Position numbers and translations under genes: made by a program. Below, one piece after another: positions 1 through 5,911 of a stretch of 5,926 bases of DNA; the first letter of the stretch is position 1, and every line of letters starts with the position of its first letter. The DNA is taken from contig PBVO01000029.1 in NCBI GenBank assembly GCA_002729015.1, positions 1-5,926 of the forward strand, written 5' to 3'. Source of the stretch: Candidatus Poribacteria bacterium. GTDB taxonomy: Bacteria; Poribacteria; WGA-4E; UBA9662. Below the pieces are notes generated by a model. That model was not told where the DNA came from, made no database searches, and worked only from the letters and a program-made list of their open reading frames with translations.

Positions 1-674
1 CTAACCCAGTAGCAGGTCCCGGTCCTAGTCCTGGTCCTGATCCCGGTCCTGGTTCTGGTCCTGACTCTAGCCCTAATCCAGTAGCTAGCCCTAGCCCTAG
101 CCCTAGCCCTAGCCCTAGCCCTAGCCCTAGCCCTAGCCCTGACCTTAGTCCGAGTCCTGGTCCTAGTCCTGGTCCTAGTCCTGGTCCTCTTGCATTAACA
201 CAAAATTTAGTGGTTTTAACGACAACTCCAATATCAAATACTAACCTCATTTCGGTCTCTAGCTCCGCAGGTTTATCGTATCTCGTAAGAAATCCTGACG
301 TAATGATGCATGCTAAAAATATTGTAAACGCCCGCGGCATTGCCCCCGGGCGAACTTACCAGCAGGCAATGGAAAGCGTGGCAATCGACCATTATACTGC
401 GTTTGGAAGAAAAGAGGGACGGCATATGGATGGCGTTAATTCACCCCAATCGCTTACATTGCAAAACGAACAAAAAGAATCATTAATAAAAGTATCCGAG
501 TCCCCTGCTCTCCAGTACTTAATTAATAATCCTGACGTAATGATGCATGCTAAAAATATTGTAAACGCCCGCGGCATTGCCCCTGGGCGAGCTTATCAGC
601 AGGCAATGGAACGTGCTGCCATAGAACATTTTAATGCCTTTGGAAGAGCAGAAGGCCGCAGCGGGCTAAGGTAG
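1..674 (+). CDS. C-terminal part of a Pro-rich-linker protein with two NPDV/FG-EGR repeat domains (5' end outside window)
   Basis: The frame is open from the left edge (first full codon at 3) to the TAG at 672-674, so this is the C-terminal ~223 residues of a longer protein. A GTG at 210 lies inside the frame but has no ribosome site and would discard the in-frame linker, so I do not use it as start. Visible parts, in order: a low-complexity linker of Pro-Ser and Pro-Gly pairs (codons at 3-188) in which an Asn-Pro-Val-Ala motif occurs twice; a short Thr/Asn/Ser-rich spacer; then two related domains at about 261-425 and 498-659. Each begins with (S/Q)YL-x-x-NPDV and ends with H(Y/F)-x-AFGR-x-EGR. 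Short domains of this pattern occur in bacterial secreted or surface proteins, often C-terminal; their function is not well defined. The linker suggests an extracytoplasmic protein with the domains held away from the body. The gene lies 6 bases upstream of the CHASE2 cyclase, so the two are probably cotranscribed. The main domain is not visible; a FecR-like periplasmic protein is one guess from gene neighbourhoods I remember, not from this sequence. Confidence 0.8.
   Translation, partial: NPVAGPGPSPGPDPGPGSGPDSSPNPVASPSPSPSPSPSPSPSPSPDLSPSPGPSPGPSPGPLALTQNLVVLTTTPISNTNLISVSSSAGLSYLVRNPDVMMHAKNIVNARGIAPGRTYQQAMESVAIDHYTAFGRKEGRHMDGVNSPQSLTLQNEQKESLIKVSESPALQYLINNPDVMMHAKNIVNARGIAPGRAYQQAMERAAIEHFNAFGRAEGRSGLR
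15..188 (+). repeat. Degenerate hexanucleotide repeat encoding the Pro-Ser/Pro-Gly linker
   Basis: Almost the whole stretch is built of six-base units of the form GGTCCT, AGTCCT, GATCCC or AGCCCT, which encode Gly-Pro, Ser-Pro and Asp-Pro pairs. Because the unit is two codons, gain or loss of units changes linker length without breaking the frame. An Asn-Pro-Val-Ala motif (codons at 3-14 and 75-86, 72 bases apart) marks a larger repeat on top of the hexamers, so the linker probably grew both by single-unit slippage and by duplication of a longer block. The array may extend beyond the left edge. Confidence 0.9.
87..140 (+). repeat. Pure tandem repeat, nine copies of AGCCCT; G-quadruplex motif on the minus strand
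   Basis: Nine exact, uninterrupted copies of AGCCCT encode nine Ser-Pro pairs with identical codons, whereas neighbouring Ser-Pro pairs use AGT. This homogeneity indicates recent expansion by replication slippage. The complementary strand reads as GGG runs separated by CTA (nine runs), which matches the usual G3-N1-7 quadruplex pattern twice over. The minus strand is the template strand for the gene. Confidence 0.95.
291..374 (+). repeat. Direct repeat copy 1 (partner at 528-611)
   Basis: This 84-base segment matches 528-611 at 81 positions when compared base by base. The first 56 bases (291-346 against 528-583) are identical, and the differences are at 347, 354 and 359. It covers 28 codons in the first of the two C-terminal domains, from NPDV to the QQAME motif. 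The copies are 237 bases (79 codons) apart and in the same frame. Confidence 0.95.
528..611 (+). repeat. Direct repeat copy 2 (partner at 291-374)
   Basis: Second copy of the 84-base in-frame repeat, within the last domain of the truncated protein. Only one of the three differing bases changes an amino acid (Thr to Ala before YQQAME); the other two are synonymous. Sequence on either side of the repeat is clearly more diverged between the two domains. Confidence 0.95.
668..671 (+). promoter_or_regulatory. Ribosome binding site of the CHASE2 cyclase
   Basis: AAGG lies nine bases before the ATG at 681 and overlaps the last codons of the upstream gene. This supports the chosen ATG and suggests the cyclase is translated from the same transcript as the upstream gene, since there is no room for a promoter in the 6-base gap. 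Confidence 0.6.
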
Positions 675-680
675 TAAAAA

Positions 681-2897
681 ATGAAAAAATTTCCATGGTC
701 ACCGATTTTACCTTTATTATTTCTTTTTCTATCAACGGGAATCCACGTTGTTGAGCCTACTTTCGTGGAGCAAATGCGTCACCGTGTTTTTGATGAATAC
801 CAACGTTTGAAACCAAGGGTATATTCAAACGATATTCCGGTTCGTATTCTTGATATAGATGACGAAAGCCTTAGCCGCGTCGGGCAGTGGCCGTGGCCAA
901 GAGATGTTATGGCTGAGATTGTAGCCCGATTAAATGAATTAGGCGCCTCGGCGGTTGTTTTTGATATGGTTTTCTCTCAAGCTGACCGTTTATCGCCACA
1001 AAGCTTACGGAAAATGCTTCCTAAACGGCCGGAATTCGAAGAGGCCCGTAAAGGTCTGCTAGCAATACCAGATAACGATGAACTATTTGCCCAGACAGTC
1101 GATGGTTCTTACGTGGTGACTGGGTTTGCGTTAACTGGTACAGAAACAAGTGAGCCGCTACCCGAAATCAAAGCTGGATTTGCTGAAAATGGTGACAGAG
1201 CAGCTCCATATCTCCCGGCTTATGCTGGGGCAATGAAGGTATTAACAACCATTGAGAGTAAAGTTGCAGGCAATGGCGCGCTTAATGCTATTCCAGAAAG
1301 TGATGGCATTTACCGAAGAATACCAATGTTTATGACTTTAAAAGATAAAATATACCCCTCGCTCGTGGCTGAGTCTCTTCGAGTTGCTCAGGATGCGTCT
1401 ACGTTCATAATACGGGCTGTCGGTGCTAGCGGAGAAGAAGGTTTTGGTGAGACCGGATTGGTTGGCTTCAAAGTTGGTGCTGTTACAGTACCAACGGACG
1501 AAAACGGGCAAATCTGGGTCAGATTTACTGGTGATATACCCGATCGTTACGTTCCAGCCTGGAAGCTATTGGAAGGCAAAGCGCCAGCAGAGAAATTAGA
1601 AGGACATATTGTCCTCATTGGAACATCGGCGGCAGCGCTAAAAGATTTGCGGGCAACGCCTCTTAACCCTGCCGCGGCTGGAGTAAGCCTCCACGCGCAG
1701 GCACTTGAGACAATTCTTACAGGAAACTTCCTTAACAGACCGGATTTTGCCCACGGGCTAGAAGTCGTTGCCAGTCTCTTATTGGGTTTGCTGTTGATTT
1801 GGCTACTTCCAAAATGGGGATCAATCTGGTGTGCCGTGCTTACAGTGTGCGCCATTGGAGGTGTAGTTGGAGGGGCTTGGTATGCGTTTGATGTTTATAA
1901 TTGGCTTCTTGATCCAATTTACTTCAGCTTAGTAATACTGATTATTTATCTTACCCAATCATTACTAATATACTTAGCCACAGAGGCGGAGCGAGCAAGA
2001 GTTAGGGGTGCTTTTGGGATGTATTTATCTCCTGCACTGGTCGAGCAATTAGCATCAGACCCAGAGCAGCTCAAGCTGGGCGGTGAAATGAAAGACATTT
2101 CGATCATGTTCTGTGATGTTCGCGGGTTTACCTCTATCTCCGAACTTTATGATCCAGAAGGTCTTACACAGTTAATAAACAAATTTCTCACACCCATGAC
2201 CCAAGTTATTATGGATAGGATGGGAACCATAGACAAATACATGGGGGATTGCATGATGGCGTTCTGGAACGCCCCAGTCGACGTACCAACCCACGTTAGT
2301 GAGGCCTGCAATTCTGCACTGGTCATGTTTGAAAAATTGGAAGAATTGAACCAGGAACTGGAAAAAGAAGCGATCAGCAATGATAAAGAATTTCGGCCGC
2401 TAAAAATCGGCATTGGTTTAAATACGGGAACGTGCTGTGTAGGAAATATGGGATCAACTCAGAGGTTTGACTACTCAATTCTTGGTGATGACGTCAATCT
2501 TTGTTCTAGATTAGAAGGGCAATCTAAAGGTTATGGCGTCGATATAGTTATAAGTGAAACAACAAAGGTGGCCGCCCCGGATTTTGCCACGATAGAATTA
2601 GACCTGATACAGGTGAAGGGTAAAACTGTCCCGGTAAGAATTTTCGCTTTGATAGGAAATACAGAAGTACAAAATTCGAAGTGGTTTAACGAGTTTAGCT
2701 CCGTTCATGCTGAACTAATCTCAGAATACAGAAACCAAAATTGGGAAAATGCCACGTTGCTTTCTCAAAAAGCTCGACAAGTTGCTGGAGAAAAATATGA
2801 CGGGCTCTATGACCTATTCGATGAAAGAATTGCTGAGTATCAAATAAACACACCAGGAGAAGATTGGGACGGAGTTTATATTGCAACAGACAAATAG
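681..2897 (+). CDS. CHASE2-domain class III adenylate cyclase (membrane sensor)
   Basis: A 738-residue, full-length membrane receptor cyclase predicted to convert ATP to cAMP in response to an unknown extracytoplasmic signal. An N-terminal hydrophobic segment (about 7-24) is followed by a CHASE2 sensor (about 50-350), recognised by VRILDIDDESL (54-64), GQWPWPR (68-74), LIGTSA near 313 and HAQALE near 338. Three membrane helices follow at about 359-377, 383-403 and 411-433. The catalytic domain spans about 470-660. Metal-binding aspartates are D479 (in FCDVRGFTS) and D523 (in YMGD); K519 is the adenine-contacting lysine; S599 occupies the position of the second purine-selecting residue; N606 and R610 are the transition-state residues in VNLCSRLE. 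All catalytic residues are therefore present. Lys plus Ser, rather than Glu plus Cys, points to an adenylate rather than a guanylate cyclase. The C-terminal tail ends in P-x-x-DWDGV (725-732), typical of the proteobacterial CHASE2 cyclases I know. Start at the ATG with AAGG upstream. The 6-base gap to the preceding gene implies an operon. The ligand of CHASE2 domains is not known. Confidence 0.95.
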   Translation: MKKFPWSPILPLLFLFLSTGIHVVEPTFVEQMRHRVFDEYQRLKPRVYSNDIPVRILDIDDESLSRVGQWPWPRDVMAEIVARLNELGASAVVFDMVFSQADRLSPQSLRKMLPKRPEFEEARKGLLAIPDNDELFAQTVDGSYVVTGFALTGTETSEPLPEIKAGFAENGDRAAPYLPAYAGAMKVLTTIESKVAGNGALNAIPESDGIYRRIPMFMTLKDKIYPSLVAESLRVAQDASTFIIRAVGASGEEGFGETGLVGFKVGAVTVPTDENGQIWVRFTGDIPDRYVPAWKLLEGKAPAEKLEGHIVLIGTSAAALKDLRATPLNPAAAGVSLHAQALETILTGNFLNRPDFAHGLEVVASLLLGLLLIWLLPKWGSIWCAVLTVCAIGGVVGGAWYAFDVYNWLLDPIYFSLVILIIYLTQSLLIYLATEAERARVRGAFGMYLSPALVEQLASDPEQLKLGGEMKDISIMFCDVRGFTSISELYDPEGLTQLINKFLTPMTQVIMDRMGTIDKYMGDCMMAFWNAPVDVPTHVSEACNSALVMFEKLEELNQELEKEAISNDKEFRPLKIGIGLNTGTCCVGNMGSTQRFDYSILGDDVNLCSRLEGQSKGYGVDIVISETTKVAAPDFATIELDLIQVKGKTVPVRIFALIGNTEVQNSKWFNEFSSVHAELISEYRNQNWENATLLSQKARQVAGEKYDGLYDLFDERIAEYQINTPGEDWDGVYIATDK

Positions 2898-2982
2898 CTA
2901 TCTTTTATATTGCGAAAATCTATTTTTATTAGATCATTAACAAACTTGAAGAGCGATCTTGCCATATCATTAGCAACCTAGA

Positions 2983-3005
2983 TTTTGGGTCCTTTTTTCC
3001 CAAAA
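2983..3005. terminator. Weak hairpin between convergent genes, possible terminator
   Basis: TTTTGGG (2983-2989) pairs with CCCAAAA (2999-3005) around a nine-base loop rich in T. It lies between the stop of the cyclase (2897) and the stop of the minus-strand nitroreductase (3026), where a bidirectional terminator would be expected. Neither strand has a good T-run directly after the stem, so this is not a canonical intrinsic terminator. The rest of the 128-base gap is AT-rich without other features that I can see. Confidence 0.3.
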
Positions 3006-3025
3006 CTAAAAACGCTATAAAATCA

Positions 3026-3700
3026 TTAGTTTTTAAATATTACCGTATCTTCGATTGAAGAACGCTCTGTATGGGCCGTATTAACCTTCATTGATTTATC
3101 TTCATAGCCAAAGCTTATACCAAATAATACTTTCACCTCTTCACCTAGATTGAAAGCCTCTCGAACGAATTCCGGATAATGTCCCATCGTCCCCTGTGCA
3201 CAGGAAGCTAGACCATTTGCTGTCATTGCTAACATCAGTGTTTGTGCGTACATACCAATATCCCACGCCCGAGCCAGGCTAAACGCCTCATCCGAACATA
3301 TAAAAGCTACATGAGGGGCATCAAAAAGCTCAAAGTTTCTAAACGCAGCTGCACCTCGAGCCTTTTTATCTTCCCAAGCAATATCCATTGCTCGATACAA
3401 CACTGCTGCACACTCTCTTCTTCTATCCTTCCAGAGTTTCCCTATAGGTTTTCCAGACGATTTAAAGTCTTGGTTTGGCGACATACCATTTTTAACTGCA
3501 GCCATCATTTTCTTTCGCAACAAATCCCTAGTTGCGCCAGAAGCTACGCAGATTTGCCAGGGCTGCATATTAGTTCCCGAAGGTGACCAGCGAGCTATAT
3601 CAAATACTTTATCGAGTAAATATTGCGAGACTTCCCTTTGCTGAAAGCCCCGAACCGAATGTCGGGACATAACTGCTTTTTCAAAAGACATTTCTGACAT
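3026..3700 (-). CDS. Nitroreductase-family FMN-dependent oxidoreductase
   Basis: A 224-residue cytoplasmic flavoprotein of the nitroreductase superfamily, the usual single-domain length. Members use FMN and NAD(P)H to reduce nitroaromatics, quinones or related compounds; the natural substrate here cannot be read from sequence. Seen features: the N-terminal FMN-phosphate motif SRHSVRGF (12-19, with R13, S15 and R17), the W-S-P-S-G-T-N-x-Q-P-W motif (38-48) that contacts FMN and the dimer partner, the helix around 149-170 ending in ASCAQGT, the LFGISFGYED strand (192-201) and the C-terminal VNTAHTERSSIEDTV, which matches the 'VN-x-x-x-TER' ending of the 4-nitrobenzoate-reductase-like branch. 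The start is the ATG preceded by AAGGA at five bases; a second ATG at codon 4 is a less likely alternative. It is convergent with the cyclase and divergent from the GMC oxidoreductase, so it is probably a single-gene transcript. I assign the family with high confidence but not the specific activity. Confidence 0.93.
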   Translation of the reverse strand: MSEMSFEKAVMSRHSVRGFQQREVSQYLLDKVFDIARWSPSGTNMQPWQICVASGATRDLLRKKMMAAVKNGMSPNQDFKSSGKPIGKLWKDRRRECAAVLYRAMDIAWEDKKARGAAAFRNFELFDAPHVAFICSDEAFSLARAWDIGMYAQTLMLAMTANGLASCAQGTMGHYPEFVREAFNLGEEVKVLFGISFGYEDKSMKVNTAHTERSSIEDTVIFKN

Positions 3701-3705
3701 TTTTT

Positions 3706-3710
3706 TCCTT
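3706..3710 (-). promoter_or_regulatory. Ribosome binding site of the nitroreductase
   Basis: On the minus strand AAGGA lies five bases before the ATG at 3700-3698. This supports the first ATG as start instead of the methionine at codon 4. Confidence 0.7.
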
Positions 3711-4108
3711 AAAAATTTTGTTAACCTAAAACATTTCTAATCGTTACCAAGGGATAGAATATACCTATTAGATTGATTTAAATTTACGGTTTCTTGAGCG
3801 ACCAGTAGTTCCGGGACCCGCTGATATTGTACTGATGTCACTTTGAGAAATATTGAGATTTCCTTATCTTTACTGGTATTTATTATTCTAATCACGCTTT
3901 TTAAAAATCAAAAAATATTTAGCGTAAATAAATTAAGAAAACACTTTTTTATTTTAATATCAGAAACAGAATCCCTCCCCAACGTCATTACTATCAAGGG
4001 GATGATTTTTGTAAAAGCCAACATCGATAAACTTGTGCATTTAAAAACTCATCTGCAGACTTGGACACAGTAACCCTTTTTTATTAATTTGATGCTAACC
4101 AGATATTA

Positions 4109-4126
4109 ATCACAGTTAACTGAGAT
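4109..4126. promoter_or_regulatory. Imperfect 18-bp palindrome, candidate operator of the GMC oxidoreductase gene
   Basis: The site reads ATC-A-CAGTTAACTG-A-GAT. Its central ten bases are a perfect palindrome, and eight of nine base pairs match over 18 bases. It ends 42 bases before the GTG start. A weak promoter-like pair, TTAACT (4116-4121) and TATTTT (4139-4144) with a 17-base spacer, would place the -35 box inside the palindrome, a common arrangement for a repressor site. The boxes each match only four of six consensus bases, so the promoter is tentative. No regulator gene is in the window. Confidence 0.35.
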
Positions 4127-4155
4127 CATTTCGGGACATATTTTTGGAAGTTATC

Positions 4156-4162
4156 TAAGGAG
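4156..4162 (+). promoter_or_regulatory. Ribosome binding site that fixes the GTG start of the GMC oxidoreductase
   Basis: TAAGGAG, a strong Shine-Dalgarno match, lies six bases before the GTG at 4169. There is no ATG nearby that would keep the N-terminal FAD-binding strand, so the GTG start is well supported. Confidence 0.85.
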
Positions 4163-4168
4163 CTAACC

Positions 4169-5887
4169 GTGGTATTTGACTATATTATAGTTGGTGGTGG
4201 GTCTGCCGGCAGTGTCTTAGCAAATCGACTTTCTAAGAGCAGCGATATAAAAGTTTTGTTGTGTGAAGCAGGAGAAGATACTGCTCCAGGCGAAGTCCCA
4301 GAAGAAATTTTGGATAGTTATCCCGGAACAGCCTATTTAAACGATAGGTTTATTTGGAAAGACCTCAAAGTAACAACCGAGGTTATCTCGCACAACGATA
4401 AGGATGCACCCAAGCCGCCCCTTCGCAAGTACGAACAAGCCAGAGTGCTAGGAGGCGGCTCTTCTATAAATGGGCAAATGGCAAATAGAGGAGCACCCGC
4501 CGATTATGATGAATGGGAGACCCGGGGAGCTGAGGGATGGAATTGGGACAAAGTACTCCCTTTTTTTAAAAAATTAGAAACAGATGTTGATATCGAAGAT
4601 GAATGGCATGGAAGGGACGGTCCTATTAAAGTTCGCCGAGTCCCAGAAGAACACTGGACTGGTCATTCTAAAGCTATTTTTGAGACATTCAAACGAGCTA
4701 AGTATAAATATATTGCCGATCAAAACGGTTATTTTGAAGACGGCTTCTTTCCGGTAACAATTTCCAACTTTGAAGACAAACGAGTTTCAGCTGCAATAGG
4801 ATACCTAACATCAGATATCAGGAAACGAAAGAACCTCGAAATTTCGACAAGGACAGCCGTCACTGAACTAGTTTTTGAAAACGATAAATGTATTGGCGTA
4901 AAAGCCTTGGTAAAAGGGAAGCCTCAAGAATTTAGAGGAAATGAAGTAATTTTGTCATCGGGCGCCATTCATTCGCCCGCCCATTTAATGCGGTCAGGCA
5001 TCGGTCCGGAAGGTCATTTACGTGAGTTGGGAATTCCTATCCGACAAACACTCCCTGGAGTAGGTCAGCGCCTTATGGATCATCCGTCAATCGCACTTGC
5101 TTCATTTTTGAAACCATCCGCTCGAGTTCAAAATCATCTAACCCGGCGTCATATGAATTTAGGAATGCGTTACTCTTCAAACATTGGGGGAGCTCCTGCA
5201 GGCGACATGTTTGTTGTCGGCACTTCAAAAAATTCCTGGCATAAAGTGGGTGAGCAAATTGGCGCTTTTATAGTTTTTGTAAATAAGACATTCTCCGAAA
5301 CTGGAGAAGTAAAATTAAATTCACCTCACTGGAACGATGAACCGTCTGTTGATTTTAACCTTCTATCGGACCGACGGGACCTGGAACGGCTAATGGACGC
5401 AATCAGGCGCTTAGCTCCTTTATATTCCGATCCTGCAATGCAGTCTGTAGCCAGCAATTCATTTCCAGCAGCTTACTCTGATAAGGTCCGCCAAGTAGGT
5501 GCGATAACAACAAAAAATAAAATTCTTACAGGGATTGCAGCAAAACTTCTTGATGGACCAAAATTTCTTCGTGACTACCTTATTGAAAATTTTCTTATGG
5601 AGGATTTTTCTCTAGAAGAAGTCTGCAATGATGACGATAAGGCGGAGGCTTTTATAAGAAGGGCAGCTGTCGGCGTCTGGCACGCCTCATGTACTTGCAG
5701 AATGGGATCAGAAAACGACCCAATGGCCGTAACAGATAATCAGGGCCGTGTTCGAGGTATTGCTGGATTACGGGTTGTGGATGCCTCAATTTTTCCCGTC
5801 GTGCCTTGTGCTAATACAAATTTCCCGACCATAATGACCGCAGAAAAAATTGCAGATACCATTTTAAAAGAAAGATCGGGCAACTGA
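4169..5887 (+). CDS. GMC-family FAD-dependent alcohol oxidoreductase (HMF oxidase / choline dehydrogenase-like)
   Basis: A complete 572-residue flavoprotein of the glucose-methanol-choline family, which oxidises alcohols to aldehydes or acids using FAD. The N-terminal FAD fold has G9-x-G11-x-x-G14 followed by E33 in CEAGED. The first family signature is at about 92-116 (ARVLGGGSSIN, then NRGAPADYDEW) and the second at about 265-280 (GAIHSP to SGIGP). The conserved DHP is at 304-306. The catalytic pair is H505 in GVWHAS and N549 in ANTNFPT, with VVDAS between them. From memory the NRG-x-P-x-DYDEW, VDFNLLSD-x-RDL and P-x-ANTN-x-PT motifs match the 5-hydroxymethylfurfural oxidase branch better than classical choline dehydrogenase; I ran no alignment, so the substrate stays open. 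There is no signal peptide, so it is probably cytoplasmic. Odd point: the usual Gly three residues after the catalytic His is Cys508, giving HASCTC. GTG start with a strong ribosome site; apparently a single-gene unit, divergent from the nitroreductase. Confidence 0.93.
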   Translation: MVFDYIIVGGGSAGSVLANRLSKSSDIKVLLCEAGEDTAPGEVPEEILDSYPGTAYLNDRFIWKDLKVTTEVISHNDKDAPKPPLRKYEQARVLGGGSSINGQMANRGAPADYDEWETRGAEGWNWDKVLPFFKKLETDVDIEDEWHGRDGPIKVRRVPEEHWTGHSKAIFETFKRAKYKYIADQNGYFEDGFFPVTISNFEDKRVSAAIGYLTSDIRKRKNLEISTRTAVTELVFENDKCIGVKALVKGKPQEFRGNEVILSSGAIHSPAHLMRSGIGPEGHLRELGIPIRQTLPGVGQRLMDHPSIALASFLKPSARVQNHLTRRHMNLGMRYSSNIGGAPAGDMFVVGTSKNSWHKVGEQIGAFIVFVNKTFSETGEVKLNSPHWNDEPSVDFNLLSDRRDLERLMDAIRRLAPLYSDPAMQSVASNSFPAAYSDKVRQVGAITTKNKILTGIAAKLLDGPKFLRDYLIENFLMEDFSLEEVCNDDDKAEAFIRRAAVGVWHASCTCRMGSENDPMAVTDNQGRVRGIAGLRVVDASIFPVVPCANTNFPTIMTAEKIADTILKERSGN

Positions 5888-5911
5888 CTTTCAGCAATCT
5901 AAGCGCTCATT

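Larger units (their letters stand above)
3701..4168. other. 468-base AT-rich divergent intergenic region
   Basis: The region separates the 5' ends of the nitroreductase (minus strand) and the GMC oxidoreductase (plus strand) and must carry promoters for both. For the minus strand the best -10-like box is TATATT (plus-strand 3758-3763), without a convincing -35 box. For the plus strand an 18-bp palindrome lies at 4109-4126. A 76-codon frame at 3843-4073 (TTG start, hydrophobic first half, no ribosome site) is most likely chance in AT-rich DNA, although a decayed or small membrane protein gene cannot be excluded. A short, more GC-rich patch at about 3797-3822 stands out from the surroundings; I cannot assign it. 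Confidence 0.6.

Noticed and set aside
15..188. CRISPR array or intergenic satellite
   Set aside because: The repeat unit is six bases without spacers, and the tract is an open coding frame running into the downstream domains.
210..674. Independent 154-residue gene starting at GTG 210
   Set aside because: The same frame is open to the left edge and encodes a coherent Pro-rich linker. No Shine-Dalgarno site precedes the GTG, so it is an internal codon of a larger truncated gene.
1547..1855. Minus-strand open frame opposite the CHASE2 / membrane part of the cyclase
   Set aside because: It lies fully inside a strongly supported gene and its translation shows no family features; likewise the minus-strand frames at 392-577, 2147-2413 and 2695-2886.
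2983..3005. Canonical rho-independent terminator
   Set aside because: The stem is only seven AT-rich pairs and the T-run is in the loop instead of after the stem, so I list it only as a weak hairpin.
3242..3586. Plus-strand open frame opposite the nitroreductase
   Set aside because: The opposite strand has all nitroreductase motifs across this interval. The plus-strand translation is Ser/Cys-rich without a domain and is an antisense shadow.
3843..4073. 76-residue small membrane protein gene
   Set aside because: TTG start, no ribosome site, low-complexity AT-rich codons and no recognisable family. Hydrophobic runs arise easily by chance in such DNA. Kept only as a remark on the intergenic region and a low-interest finding.
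4081..4094. Sigma-70 promoter with TTGATG at 4089-4094 as -35 box
   Set aside because: No acceptable -10 box lies 16-18 bases downstream; the TATTAA at 4104-4109 is only nine bases away.
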